Source: Cordilura impudica (lineage: Eukaryota > Arthropoda > Insecta > Diptera > Scathophagidae). From it: 64,000 nucleotides of DNA. Each line of letters starts with the position of its first letter. The stretch's first letter is position 1. Positions 32,487-44,495 of the stretch are shown piece by piece. A program made the translations under genes and the position numbers. Location of the stretch: NCBI GenBank assembly GCA_963682025.1, contig OY821517.1:296153844-296217843 (forward strand). The letters run 5' to 3'. The notes under the pieces are model-generated. The model did not search any database, was not told the origin of the DNA, and was given only the letters and a program-made list of their open reading frames with translations.

Positions 32487-34660
32487 TGGAGTTTTGTATG
32501 TATGTATGTTTGTTTGTTTGTGGACCGATCGCCTATCTGGAAAGAAAAAATAGGTTATATTTTTTTTTTGGATTTTTATAGTGGGCGTGGCACCTCCATA
32601 TAAAATTAATTTTTGACATCATACAAAGTAAATATTTATGGCATATAACTGGAGTACTATAATCGAGTACCAAAAATACGAAGTACTATGAAAATGACAG
32701 TCTTGAAATTTTTGACAAGTATTTTAATTGTAGTCGTGGAAAATATGGGCGGAGTCACCAACATCAAAAATCGACAAAAACCAAAAATCTCGAATACCAA
32801 AAATGGCCAATATCAAAAATCTCAACAAAAAAATCGCCAAAATCAAAAATCACAAAAAAACAAAAATCTCAAAGCCAAAAATCGCCAAAACCAAAAATGG
32901 CTAATAACAAAAATCGCCAAAATCAATAATCGTCAAAAACAAAAATTTCCAGAACCGAAAATCGCAAATAACAAATTCGCAAAACAGCAAAGGTTGCGAA
33001 ACCAAAATTGCCGAAATCAAAAATCACAGATAACAAAAAACCAAAAACAAAATTCAAAAATAGCTAAAATCAAAAATCAGAAAATAAAATCAAAAATCGC
33101 CAAAATAAAAAATAGCTACAAAGAAAAAAAAAAACAAAAATCGCCAAGTCAAAAATCGTAAAGGCGAGAATCGCGATTAACAAAATTCCACAAAATCAAA
33201 AATTGCCAAACTGAAAATCGCGAAAAACAAAATCGCCAAAAACCAAAATCGTCAAAAACAAAAATTGCCAGAACCGAAAATCGCGAATTACAAAGTCTTA
33301 AAAAATAAGATCAAAAATCTGAAAAAAAAATATATAATCACAGGAAACAAAAAAGGCAAAAATCGATAAAAATTCAGAAATCGCTAAAATCATAAATCAT
33401 AAAATAAAAATCGCAAAAAACAAAAATTTCCAAAATCAAAAATAGAAAAAAAAAAACAAAAATCGCCATGTAAAAAATCGCCAAAACCGAAAATCGCGAA
33501 AAACTATAATCGCCAAAATCAAAATTCGCCAAAAACAAAAACGTCCAGAAGCGAAAATCGCGAATAACAAATTCGCAAAAAACAAAGATCGCGAAACCAA
33601 AAATTGCCAAATTCAAAAATCACAGATAACAAAAAATGCTAAAACCAAAAAATCTATCAAATTCAATAATCGCTAAAATCAAAAATCAAAAAAAACCAAC
33701 AAAAAAAAAATCAAACAAAAATCGCCAAATCAAAAATCGATAGAACCGAGAATCGCGAATAACAAAAATCCCCAAAATAAAAAATTGCCAAAACCGAAAA
33801 TCGAGAAAAACAAAATCGGCAAAAACCAATATCGTCAAAAACAAAAATTGCCAGAACCGAAAATCGCGAATAACGAAGTCTTAAAAAAACAAAGATCGTC
33901 AAACCAAAAATCGCAGAAAACAAAAAGGCTAAAAAGGCTAATATCATAAATCAAAAAATTGCCAAAATCAAAAATAGAACCAAAAAAAAAAAAAAAAACA
34001 AAAATCGCCATGTCAAAAATCGCCAAAACCGAAAATCGCGAAAAACAATAATCGCCAAAGTCAAAATTCGGCAAAAACATAAATTTCCAGAACCGAAAAT
34101 CGGGAATAACAAATTCGCAAAAACAAAGATCGCGAAACCAAAAATTGCCAAAATCAATAATCAGAAATCAGAAAAAAAAATCGCCAAATAAAAAATCGTA
34201 AGAACCGAGAATCGCGAATAACAAAAAATCTCCAAAATCAAAAATTGCCAAAACCGAAAATCGCGAGAAACAAAAATCACCAAAAACCAAAATCTTCAAA
34301 AACAATAATTGCCAGGGCCGAAAATCGCTAATAACAGAGTCTTAAAAAACAAAGATCGCCGAACCCAAAAATCGCAGAAAACACAAAAGACAAAAATCGA
34401 TAAAATTAAAAAATTGCTAAAATCAAAAATCATAAAATAAAAAATCGCAAAAAAAAAATTGCCAAAATTAAAAATTGAAACAAAAAAAAAACACAAAAAT
34501 CGCTATGTCAAAAATCGCCAAAACCGAAAATCGCGAAAAACAGTAGTCGTCAATTCAAAATTCGCCAAAAATAAATTAAATGTTTTTCTACAACATGTGT
34601 TCCCAGTTTTTTTTATTTCGGTTACGATGTGTATAGCGAAGAGCACCGGGTTACAGCTAG
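32480..34660 (+). mobile_element. Non-autonomous Helitron swollen by a simple repeat
   Basis: The 5' part (TATAAAAATGGAGTTTTGTA, then GTTTGTTTGTTTGTGGACCG) resembles insect Helitron starts and overlaps the end of the preceding DINE. Next comes a 'GTGGGCGTGGCACCTCC ... GGAGTACTATAAT' unit, then the long AAAATCGCC array. The 3' end GCGAAGAGCACCGGGTTACA-GCTAG|T has the CTAG terminus of Helitrons. It is the same family as 57568-58753. No Rep/helicase frame is present. Confidence 0.75.
32756..34575 (+). repeat. ~1.8-kb degenerate array of AAAATCGCCAAAA-type units
   Basis: Hundreds of short imperfect units AAAATCGCCAAAACC, CAAAAATCGC and AACCGAAAATCGCGAAAAAC follow one another. Blocks of about 340-470 bp recur at a higher order (for instance AACCGAAAATCGCGAATAAC near 33262, 33550, 33856 and 34092). 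Open frames on either strand are low-complexity (Asn/Lys/Gln on plus; Phe/Ile/Asp on minus) and are not genes. A short version of the array is in the sister Helitron at 58370-58470. Confidence 0.85.
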
Positions 34661-34662
34661 TA

Positions 34663-34707
34663 TCTATATAAAAATGAATTGTTGTTGTTATATAGGATTT
34701 TTACTCC
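34663..34707 (+). mobile_element. 5' end of another Helitron, head-to-tail
   Basis: Two bases after the CTAG terminus of the previous Helitron comes TCTATATAAAAATGAATTGT and TGTTGTTATATAGG. This has the form of a Helitron 5' end (TC start, TATATAAAAATG). Only the tip is kept before a DINE fragment begins. Confidence 0.5.
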
Positions 34708-34925
34708 GACCACACTACTGTGAGAAAAATTGCCTTAAGACCCAGTTCATTATATAAACTTCGGTTCGTATATCTTGTTTGCACCCATTGATATGTAGTC
34801 CAAAAGTAAAGTATGATTCCCCATATAAAGCTGATTTCCGATCTTCACTTAAACCTAACGAAAGCAAAAATAATGTAACGATTTTTTTTAAAAATTTGGT
34901 TTAAATGTATGCAGTATGCAAAACC
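34708..34925 (-). mobile_element. DINE-1-like fragment
   Basis: Phrases such as TAGTCCAAAAGTAAAGTATGAT and CCCCATATAAAGCTGATTTCCGATCTTCACTTAAA match the middle of the DINE family in minus orientation. Neither hairpin is preserved. Confidence 0.6.
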
Positions 34926-35934
34926 CGTATTCATACATCTAAGAAAAAAAGGAAAATAGCGATATTTACTCAGAAACGAAAACAAAAATCTTAATCAATT
35001 GTTATTATTTAGTTTACTTATAAAAAAAAAAAATGCAAACTTGTTTTTATCTAGCTCATATATTTAACGATAGGTGGCGTATTATAATTAATATGTTCAA
35101 GAAAATCCGAATTCGTATAGGTGGCGAGGCTCAATATTCAATATCTGTGGTTGTCTAGAATAACCGCGTATGTCATAAAATCAAAATGTTCAGGGGAGCC
35201 AAAAAACGTTATATTTGCAATTATGAGTTCGACATAAAGTTTTTAGAGCTTTTTATTTAACAGTCCTGTAGATATGGGCAATAAATACTTTATATAAAAT
35301 TTCAAAAATTATCAAAAATCTTCAGAGGAATAGATCCAAGAGAAGGACGAAAAAAACAATATGTAAATAAAACTTAAAGTGTGTGCAGATAAAACAACTT
35401 ATGTCGACAAACGTCGTTTTCTTTGAAAAAGAAAACTACCAATGCAACCACCCATGTAGACATAAGTTGTTGTTGCTTGAAAAATGGATTTTTTTGTTCG
35501 TCAACAAAAAGTTAACGGGATTAGGGATGAGAATATAACAACGTATCAAGAATAATAGTGAAAAAATAACAGAAATAAACACACAAGTTTTAATAAGTGG
35601 TTATAAACTGAAAAATAATCCAAAATTATTTTGTCTTTTTTTTTTCATTAATAACAACGTATGTCGCTATGTGTCGTTTCTGACAAAATAACTTGTCAGC
35701 GATCAAACGTAGGTTGACATATGTCGATAGTGCTGCAAATTAATTTAATAAACATTTATAGATTTGTTGATTTCTCATTAAATACTAATCTAATTTAAAG
35801 TAAAATAATAAGCTTTCTAAATTCATGAATATTTATGTACTAAACTTAATTTCAAAATGTTTTGCTTTGTAAATAGTCTGTAAGGATTAATTCCATAGAC
35901 CAATATACGAATAAATAAATAAAAAAAGAGAATT

Positions 35935-36390
35935 GAATTTGCCAACAAATATAAAAATGAAGGCATTGACTTCTGGAAAAGCGTTATTTTCTCAGATAAA
36001 TTCAAGTTCAATATTAAAACATCTGATGGACGTGTGAAAATTTGGCGTGAGAAAAACACGAGTTTATCCAGTTATAACCTTCTCCCTACATTGATGGTGT
36101 GGGAATGTTTTGCTTCAGCAAAAGCAAAGCGCAGAAAAATAAGGATATCCTCGGGATTTAATATTCCAACAGGACGATGATCCCAAGCACAGCGCTAGAT
36201 ACAAGACCATGGATATTATACAACTGTCCAAAATACCTTAAAACCCCACCACAAGGTCCAGATATAAACCCTATTGAGAATTTATGGACGATTTTCTAGA
36301 GAAATTTGAAACATTATGATGTTAGAAACGTAAAGGATTTAAAAAACGCGTGGAAGCAGATTGAACCAAAATATCACCAACGATAACACA
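35935..36390 (+). pseudogene. Tc1-type transposase fragment (DD34E)
   Basis: The plus strand reads DFWKSVIFSDKFKFNI (first catalytic Asp; the following Glu is Lys), SDGRVKIWREKNTSL and LMVWECFASA. In a second frame FQQDDDPKHSA carries the second Asp. In a third frame YNCPKYLKTPPQGPDINPIE-NLW carries the catalytic Glu, then VKDLKNAWKQIEPKYHQR. This is the usual order and motif set of Tc1 transposases. The N-terminal DNA-binding part is absent, and at least two frameshifts and one stop (after NLWTIF) are present. It is inactive. Confidence 0.85.
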
Positions 36391-37113
36391 AGTTTACAAA
36401 GTGACATTTTTTCATGTAGATTTGATGAGAGATAGATTTCCTTATGGTTAAGGTTAAATTTCTATGAAAGTGTTTTTGAGATATTGTCATTTTTTAATTT
36501 TTTCACTTGATAAATTATATCTCGAGCGAGAAATGTCCGATTGGTACCCAGATGCAAGGTATTCAGATGGCGAACAAATATATGTGATAGGATTTTTAAT
36601 CCAAAAATGTCAAGAATGTATTGCAAGCGTTTAAACCCAATAAATTGTTGAAAAAATAAAATATTCGGAAAATATGGGATTTGGATTTACTCACTCAATT
36701 GCTTATAACTTTGTAATTTTTCTGTCGATTTTTTTCTGGTTGGTGTTAGTTCTTACGTAAAGGTATCATTTTTGCATACACGAAGAAAAACGTTTTTTTT
36801 TTTAACGATTTGTACTTTTTCGTCGGCACAGAATCATTGTAATCATTCGGCGCTTTACCAATTAAAGAACCGAATATATATGTTTAGTCACTATCTGAAT
36901 ACCTTGCATTTGTGTACCAAGAACGACCCAAGCGGACATTTCGAGCTCGAGATATGATTTGTCGAGTGAAAAAAGGTCGAAAAATTAAAAAATTACAATA
37001 TCTCAAAAACTGTTCCATAAAAAAATTTAACCTAAATTTTCGAATTCAGCGACAGAAAACGCATAAGGAAAATCACTTCTCATCAAATGTACATTTTCGG
37101 TGTAAACTAGTGT
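36388..37113. repeat. Large inverted repeat, ~250-bp arms
   Basis: Left arm 36388-36640 and right arm 36840-37113 are imperfect reverse complements. Shared phrases are TTTTTGAGATATTGT, ATATCTCGAGC, GAAATGTCCG and ATGCAAGGTATTCAGAT. The right arm ends in GTGTAAACTAGTGTA, which could be a Tc1-type terminus beside a TA. Both arms are downstream of the transposase remains. Confidence 0.75.
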
Positions 37114-37379
37114 AATCAATAAATTAGTTGAATCGATGCCAAGGCGACTAAATGCTGTTCTCAAGCAAAGGGGATATCCAAAAAATATTAATTATAATAT
37201 TTTTAATACTTTTTCTTACTTTATTCACATTTGTTGTTCTGTACGAATACGGATTTTTTTAGTACAACAATAATAGTACGCTACCTATCGTTGAATATAT
37301 GACCTAGGTAAAAACAAAAAAAAAAAAAAAACAAATTTGCAATTTTGTTTTTTATTTTATAGGTTGTAGGGGATGAGAC

Positions 37380-38950
37380 TCCAGTTATATATATATATAT
37401 TAAATAAAAAGGTTCAAAGCCAGACGTAATCGTCCAAGCTGGCCACTAAAAATTTAATATATATTTACTATTGTTATGAATACGAGGCAAGAACAGACTG
37501 CCGAAGCGTCAAATTCGCCTACGTTTCTATTTTATTATAGGTTTACAATACTTTATAATTTAATATGGTTTTATATTTTAGTTTTCATTATTTGGCTATT
37601 CCTTTTAAATAAGAAGTCCGTCGGGGGTTCATTAATATTTAATTAAGTATTTATTCTTCAAGCTCTAGTTATGGAATGACAATTTTAAATGTGTGATCTC
37701 TTGTTATATTCAAATTTTAGAAAAGTAAGAAAGTTTGAAGTGAGCAATGAGTAAAATGCATTATTGAGTGATAGTACGTTAACTAATATACAAGAGATCA
37801 ATAGCTTTAGAAACAGCATACATATATTAGAAGAAATCAACAAAAGAATAAATCATAATGACTCAATTACAGGCAAAGCAATAAAATAATACAAATAATG
37901 ACAAAATTCTAAATGACAATTAACATAAATAATGATGACTCTTTTGTAAAATACTAATGAATCAAAATAATGTAAAATTGATAATAATATATTATTGATG
38001 ATAATCAATATAATGACGCCTGTTACAAGGTAAAATTAATAATAACAATTGAATCAGATTTTGGTTTCAGTTTTTGATTGAATGACTGTTTTTTATTATT
38101 TCTTGGGTGTATGAGTACGGGTTTTGCATACTGTATGTATTTGCGAAAAGTATCTACGTATGCCACTCGAATTTTGTTTATGCATATTATTATCTATATC
38201 GGCAGAAAATTTGGATCTAAAGCCCTTTCTGGTATAGCGGTCGGAAGCGAGTGTAGTTTTCTTTCTTGGTTTTTTTTTAGTTTTTGCAACTCTTAATGAC
38301 GCATGTAACTTAAGAAGGTCCAAGAGATTTTAGAGATTTTTTTTAGATTTTTGAACGGCCGTACTGATTGGCGGAATCGTGTCAAAAATTTTAATTTTTC
38401 TACAATTTTTCACTATTTTATAATATAATTCATAATTCTTCACATTCCTTCTTTGATCAATTTTTTTTCTTTCTAAAAAATAAATATAAAAAAAAACATT
38501 AATCCCTTTGTTATTACCAAAAATCATATTTGCATACTTTGTATGTTTATAACAACAACAAAATGAATTCCTTTGTTTTGAAGTTAAACAGACTTAATAT
38601 AAAACAACAAATTAGCTACTTCACTAATCCACTGCATGTTAGCAGCATGGATAGAGGCAGCAAATCAATTGATAGTGAAACTGATGATATTAACTGGCAA
38701 CACGTACTGCCAGCAAAACGCCGTTTAGCTCATCACCTTGTACATTTTTTTCCCATTGATGGTGTTGTTGCAAGTGCATATAAAGCTTGAACTAGCCCTA
38801 TTAGTCTATACAAATATAATTTAGCCGCATGCTGTCATTAATGTGACAAAACAATAACACATTATTTTGAGTGAGTAACAATTGAACAACAAACACATTT
38901 AAGCTTGAATATGGAAAATAAATGAATTTTGTAACGTTTGTGGTCACCGT
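37380..38950. other. AT-rich stretch without recognised gene
   Basis: A short (TA)n run lies at about 37386-37402. A frame of 86 codons at 38530-38790 (+) contains MDRGSKSIDSETDDINWQHV and looks less AT-driven than its surroundings, but I cannot relate it to any family. Other frames are noise-like. Confidence 0.4.
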
Positions 38951-38954
38951 ATAA

Positions 38955-39465
38955 ATGCTACTACATGGAAAACTTATGAAATACTACGAAAACTGTGGAA
39001 CACCAAGAATATTACACCACTTAAGATTAAAATGTTACTAGCAAAAACCTACTTAATACCGACACTATTATATGGATGCGAAATATATGCAAGTTGTGAT
39101 TTGACAAGTCAAAAAAACTAATATCAACGTACAATGCAATATTAAGATATGTTTTTAATTTAAGAAAATATGATCATATATCTCAATATTCCAAAAAAAT
39201 GTATGGGGTGGCTTTTACTGATTTAGTGAAAATAGCAACGCTATTACTGCTACACAAAATTATATATACACATGCACAGCTTTACTTGTCCAAAAGCTTG
39301 CTTTTTACACGTTCAACAAGATCGAATGATATCATAAACTTAAGACACCGAAGCTTAATATCCCAGTTCGTCTTTGGAAGATGCTACCCCCGTCCATTCA
39401 ATTTTTAAGCAACACCCAGCAATTTATGAAAGAACTATTTCAGTTTCACTCATTATAATTTAATG
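38955..39465 (+). pseudogene. C-terminal end of a LINE reverse transcriptase
   Basis: Read in two frames: TPLKIKMLLAKTYLIPTLLY-GCEIYASCDL, then RYVFNLRKYDHISQYSK-like DNA, MYGVAFTDLVKIATLLLLHK, and DIINLRHRSLISQFVFGRCY. A thumb with LLYGCE followed by HxxRxxxxxxxF is the usual C-terminal tail of CR1/BS-like LINEs, which end without RNase H. It fits as the missing tail of the family seen at 4401-5150 and 61480-64000. One or two frameshifts are present. Confidence 0.7.
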
Positions 39466-39718
39466 TAATTTATTTCAGCTCTCATTTATATTTATATTTT
39501 GTTTCTTTAAAAAAAATATATTTTTTTATATTTACATATGTATATTTATTTATTTTTTTTTAATAAATTTTATCTTTTAATTTTTATTAAATTAACCCAT
39601 TATGCTTCATATGTATTAACCATTTTTATTATTAATTTTTTTATCTTTTTGGGTTTTAATTTATTAAATTATTTTTTTTGTTATACTGTGTATTTATATA
39701 TTGTGTATTTATACATTA

Positions 39719-40205
39719 GGGCAGGTCGATTTCAAAATCGCCCAAGTGACAAGGAAAATCGTATTCTAGGGATCAAAATAAGAAGCTTGTCCCGACTTTT
39801 GACCTGTCTGTCTGTCTGTCTGTCTCACTTTGTCCCATTTAGAGTGCCCCAATCGAGTTCAAATGTATGATCGACCCCACTAACTTTAGAGAGGCGACCC
39901 ACCCATGCCAGTGGCACAACCACTGGAACCCCTTGGGGTACCCCATACAAACATTTTTTGTTTAGATTAACACTCATACGTATACGTAGCTTCTACTCTG
40001 CTAATAAATAATAATAATCATACCCTTTGACTATGTTATGTTATTGAAAAGGATCGATAGGATGAGGGTAAATAACTTTTAGATCACTCCGTGACTATGC
40101 GTGACTACCCCAAAAATTAATCTGTAATCACAGCAAGACTATGGGCCAAGTTTCGGATCAATTGCATGAGTGGGAATGCGGTTGCCCCATGGCACACTGA
40201 CAGAA
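39719..40205 (-). mobile_element. Truncated copy of the TA-flanked TIR element
   Basis: It starts right after a TA with GGGCAGGTCGATTT and carries AAGTGACAAGGAAAATCGTA, TTCTAGGGATCAAAATAAG and (GTCT)n. A core shared with 7260-7480 in opposite orientation follows, then one GTGACT unit at 40090-40190. The second terminal repeat breaks off at about 40205 in GGCACACTGACAG. Confidence 0.75.
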
Positions 40206-41034
40206 ATGTACTTAGTCATCATTACTTTGTAAAAATCCATTGCTTTAATTATAAGATTGTAAATCTTGTTGTAATGGAAAATAATGAAATATATTAAAAT
40301 TAAATTAAAAATAGTGCCCTAATTTAGCTTTACATATAAGAAATACTTCGGAGAAGTGGATGCAAATGGTGAAGATTTCACACCTAATACAGTGTGCAGT
40401 AGTTGCTAGCACTATTTTGAATTGGTTTCATCTACAAAGAAGATACTTGCATTTTTCTAAACCGGTAATCTGGGTAAACACCAAGAGCATACAACTTCAT
40501 TGGATTCAGCAAGAGCATCCACTTCACCGGATATTGATTATTGCATGTTTTTGTTTTTTTGCTACATTTTTCAATCACTTCTCGAAGATTCTGTGCAAAA
40601 TGCACCTGGAAAATTAATAATGTTTTTTTATTCTGATCGCAATAAAGTTTAAAAGAAAAGAGATCTTTAAGGATTAACATTTTTCGACATTCTAGCATTT
40701 TTGAAGCAATAGATGCAGATGGGTCAATTTCTTTTACACTTTTTTCTCCTAGCCTATAGTTACCATTGTACCGAAGATTGGAAAAAAAATTTGCAGTTGG
40801 TTGTCGAGATATATTCGTGATAGAAATTGCATGTTCTTCGAAAAAAACAAGTTTTAGCCAAAATATACATGAGGCAATAAAATCCGAACAGCAGCTTAAC
40901 TATAAGTTATTCAAATCTTAAAATAAAATTTAAATATTAAATCCAGCCAGTGTCAGACACAATTTCATTAATTATATATACATATGTAATAAAATGATAA
41001 AAAAAAATTGTATCAATCCATTTTTCATGCAATG
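40206..41034. other. Unassigned stretch
   Basis: A minus-strand frame at 40432-40698 (88 codons: FAQNLREVIEKCSKKTK, YALGVYPDYRFRKMQ) looks protein-like but I cannot place it. It may be the relic of a transposase. The rest is AT-rich. Confidence 0.35.
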
Positions 41035-41895
41035 ACATCAGCAGTCTCCCGCCTTCTTAAGCGTTGGTGGATACGATTGTTGATTAAGTTACGTGCTAGT
41101 GGATTCGGGTGAGACTCTAGCTTCTTCAAATAGTTTGCACTATATCTAGTGAGTTTCTCCCCCACCATAGTGTGCCTCTAATAATTCTCAAAATCTTGTT
41201 TTGGCATCTTTGTATTCTTTCTGTGTTTGAAGCTGAGGCTGTTCCTCATAACTGTATACCATAGCATCAACTGGGTTTGAAAATGAGTTATAAAACAAGA
41301 GCTTACAATAGAGACTTAACTTTGCGCTCCTGCCGATTAGCCATGTGAATTGGATTAATTTTAATTTTATTTGTGTCAATTTAGCGTCTATATGGATTTT
41401 CCAGGTAAGTCGGCAATCAAGATGTAGTCCGAGATATTTACCAGTGGAATGTTGAGGTATAGGCTGGTTCCTAATTCGAATTTGAGGGCAAGTCTCCCTT
41501 CTTACGGTAAAAGTTACGTTGATACACTTTTTTTCACTTTCTTTAATCTTCCACATGTCTAGCCAATCTGCCAGCTGTTCAATATCGCTCTGTAAACGAA
41601 GAGATGCTGTTGAGGGGTTTTCGTGTACGCTTAAAATTGCAGTATTATCCGCAAAAGTCGGCGTAAGTGTGTTTTCATTTGCCGGCATGTCTGATGTGGA
41701 AAGGATGTACAGAAGCAATCCAGCATGGATTGTCTGTGGAGGGCTCACAGAGCTTTTCTCTCTTACGGAGACTTCTCTATTAATTATTAGCTTATGTGTG
41801 TTTGGAGGCAAAAACTGTTTAACTTTATAGAGGTGTCCCTTGTGCCAAACTCGGTCGAGGGCTTTGGAGACGAATGATAGAAATGATCCAATAAA
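41035..41895 (-). pseudogene. Jockey-type LINE, 5'-truncated reverse transcriptase
   Basis: The minus strand opens with VSKALDRVWHKGHLYKVKQF (41895-41820), the block before the active site. After a shift a 207-codon frame runs from 41811: LLYILSTSDMP, TFADNTAILS (the FADD catalytic box with the last Asp changed to Asn), IKESEKKCINVTF, YLGLHLDCRLTWKIHIDAKL and KLSLYCKLLFYNS. The C-terminal RLRRRETADVIA type end lies near 41040. Loss of the catalytic Asp and the truncation make it dead. It is the same family as the fragment at 1093-1570. Confidence 0.85.
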
Positions 41896-42060
41896 ATGGG
41901 CTGGATAAAATCAGTGGGTGTGGCGTCCCCCATAAAGAGTAAATATTTAGTGTCATATATTTTGAGTACTGTAACGGATGAAGCCATGGAACTGCGTCTG
42001 ACTTCATGAGTTATAAAAAAATTGGCGGGTAAATACAGTTTGACATTGTGCGCTATATAT
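41896..42060 (+). mobile_element. Helitron internal-unit fragment
   Basis: GTGGGTGTGGCGTCCCCCAT and AAATATTTAGTGTCATATAT-TTTGAGTACTGTAA match the ~130-bp unit of the Helitron family at 57568-58753. Neither end of the element is present. It abuts the truncated 5' end of the jockey copy. Confidence 0.55.
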
Positions 42061-42750
42061 TTAGTTTAATATCCTGTTGGAGACAACTGTCTTCTAAAAT
42101 GTTTATGTGACCAATTTGAGCCATTAAAGACTCAATATATACGAGTTTACCAACCCCATTGATGCCATACAACCTCAAACCATAATGCCACCATAGCCGT
42201 GTTCAAGCGTTGGCAAAATATTTTCTTTATTTAAAGCAGTGCCACTTTTTGCTTAAATAAATTTTTGTCCTTTTCACCTAAAAATAAATTCTGGAATTTT
42301 TTTTGATACTCATTTGCAAAGTCCATTCCTTTTTGTATAACCTCCACTGTGCAAAGGGTATATACCAGTCAATAGAGTGATGTACGTCTATCCATCTGTC
42401 AATAGAGTGATGTACGTCTATCTCTCCACCTGTTCGTCTGTCTTTTGAAATCACTCTCATTCACAAAATAAACCATTTATCAGAACGAAGTTAGGATAAT
42501 ATTGTTCGCCATTATTTCGAGCAGCTTGGACTTGAAAATGGGGCCAATCGGTCATCATATTAAGACAACTCGAAAAACTCTCAAACTTGTATAATAATTA
42601 TGAATTAATTTTAATTTTTAAAAAATCGTTTCTTCGAACACATTTTTACATAACATAACAAAGCAGCCATTCAGAGAAAACCGCAAGAGAAAAACATCTA
42701 CTACCCAAGGTTCACAAAATACACACATCAAACACACAAAGTTCTGTTCT
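42061..42750. other. AT-rich stretch with a 30-bp tandem duplication
   Basis: GTCAATAGAGTGATGTACGT plus CTATC is present twice in succession at about 42368-42427 (period 30 bp). Nothing else was recognised. Confidence 0.5.
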
Positions 42751-42754
42751 AAAG

Positions 42755-43425
42755 CAGCAAACACATATTTTTATTTTCATATCAATTATGTGTGTTTCTA
42801 AATTTTGTACGGTGCCGAACACAATCATGACTGTGTTTCGTTTTAATATTTCGTTATCAACACGAACATTTTTCTATCACGTACTTTTTTGTTTCGAACA
42901 TACATAAACCACACAGATTCGATTGTAGCTTTATTTAAAAAAACACGAAATTAAGTCATAAAAAACATATAAAATTTCTCTGTTTTCTATTTTATTACTC
43001 TATTTTTATTTTTATTTCTTTCCTATTTTTATTATCTTTTTATTTTTATTTTTTTATAACTGCTAATGAATTATTTTAGATTTTTTTTAACAAATTTGGT
43101 TGAAACAGTTGTTGTCGTTATTATAGGTATGTATCAGATTTTTCCGATCGCGAATGGATAATGTTTTGATATATAAATGTACGCGTTCAAGATTATGTTC
43201 TGTTTTTTTTTTTTAGCAGTACACGTGCAAGAACACGAACTTAAAATAAAGCTACACTCGAACCTGTGTGGTTTATGTGTGTTGGAAACAAAAAATACGT
43301 GTTAGAAACATATCCGTGTGCACAACGAAATATTAAACTGAAACACAGTCATGATTGTGTTCGGCACCGTACAAAATTTAGAAACGCACATTATTGATAT
43401 GAAAATAAAAATATGTGTTTGTTGG
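42755..43425. repeat. Palindromic (fold-back) element with ~210-bp arms
   Basis: Arms 42755-42960 and 43210-43425 are reverse complements with moderate divergence. They share ACACATATTTTTATTTTCAT, AAATTTTGTACGGTGCCGAA, CACAATCATGACTGTGTTTC and AACCACACAG. The ~250-bp centre is very AT-rich. It has no coding content and is a candidate non-autonomous element of unknown class. Confidence 0.8.
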
Positions 43426-43892
43426 TCTGAGCTATGTTTGTTTACATATATGTGCGAGTTTTTTATTCAGTGTGTGGTTTCTTCTGAACTCTCCTACTAG
43501 CACAATGTGTGCGTCAAAAACATATTTGGCCAAAAAAGGGATTACCAAAACTAAAAAAAAAATCAAATTGCTTGTTGTTCACATTTGAGAGCAGTCAATG
43601 TAAACGAAAACTTGTTCACATTAAGCGGTATTCACAATATGGAGGTTTCATGGATTCGCAAGTGCACTCTCCACAGGCAATGAGAGCACTTATATATCGA
43701 CTCACATAACCGTCTAAAATAGTGCGTAGACTACGTTTATCGCTACCAGAATAACCCTGATATTTTTGGAGGTGCCTCAATTGGAGTGGTTTGCACGTTT
43801 GCCAAAATGTATTTACTAGTTACTAGTTGAAAAATAATTAAATTCCATTTATAAGCAAAAGCGCTATTTTAACAAAAGCCATTGGTTTTTTT

Positions 43893-44495
43893 GTATGTAA
43901 TATATTTCAAATTAGGCTCTTACATAAAACTATACTATTAAACGTAATAGATATTTGTGTTACATTTTTGTTTTATGTACTACATTAACGATGACCACAA
44001 ATTTCTTTGGGCTACTGTTGGCCTTTTCGCTTGAGGCTAGTGTTTATTTATTCGGCTCATAAAGGGAGCAATTAGCGTATATAATAAAAACCAGTATACA
44101 TTTTACCAAATTGGTTTTAGGCTTAAAATTTTAATATTCAAAACCATATTAACCTTGAAATTCTAATAAAACTATTAAGTATATTAAAGTGCGTCTGGCC
44201 GACTGTATGTAAGCCTACGGTATGAGCTTGGATTTTATTGAATATGATTTCTTTACGTGATTTCTTTCTGCTTGAGTAAATTCCAAAAAGCTATATACGG
44301 AAGACATCTATAAGTCGACTCTGATTGAGTTTCTGATTCGATTGGTGTAATTGTCAAACTCACTAAATACTTTGCTACGGAATGCTGTAAATTGGTTATA
44401 AAAACTACTAGCATTGTCATGTGGAATTATTTCCGCATATGTACTAATAGTGCCCAGCAAAAAAAGTGATTGTTAATAGGTTGATAAATAATCAC
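43893..44495 (+). repeat. Dispersed repeat 'R', uninterrupted copy
   Basis: Collinear with 5812-6200 plus 7648-7850, and therefore the undisturbed form of that repeat (about 600 bp). No terminal repeats or frame could be recognised. The 470 bp before it (43426-43892) contain nothing named. Confidence 0.7.

Larger units (their letters stand above)
35026..37350. mobile_element. Nested inverted-repeat structure with Tc1 remains
   Basis: The outer arms are 35026-35125 and 37237-37350. Both read, in opposite sense, TTTTTATCTAG, TCATATATTTAACGATAGGT, GGCGTA and AATCCGAATTCGTA with scattered changes. Between them lie a Tc1-type transposase fragment (35935-36390) and a second pair of inverted arms (about 36388-36640 and 36840-37113). 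Small palindromic repeats of ACAACTTATGTCGACA type occur at 35392-35735. The simplest reading is one element inserted in another, but the order of events is not resolved. Confidence 0.6.

Noticed and set aside
32688..33161. 157-codon Lys/Asn/Gln-rich frame
   Set aside because: It is a translation of the AAAATCGCC simple repeat; frames on both strands in this array are equally open and low in complexity.
33374..34496. Several minus-strand Phe/Ile/Asp-rich frames
   Set aside because: They are the opposite strand of the same simple repeat, without any conserved motif.
32340..34600. CRISPR-like array
   Set aside because: Units are short, degenerate and contiguous without unique spacers, in a eukaryotic repeat setting.
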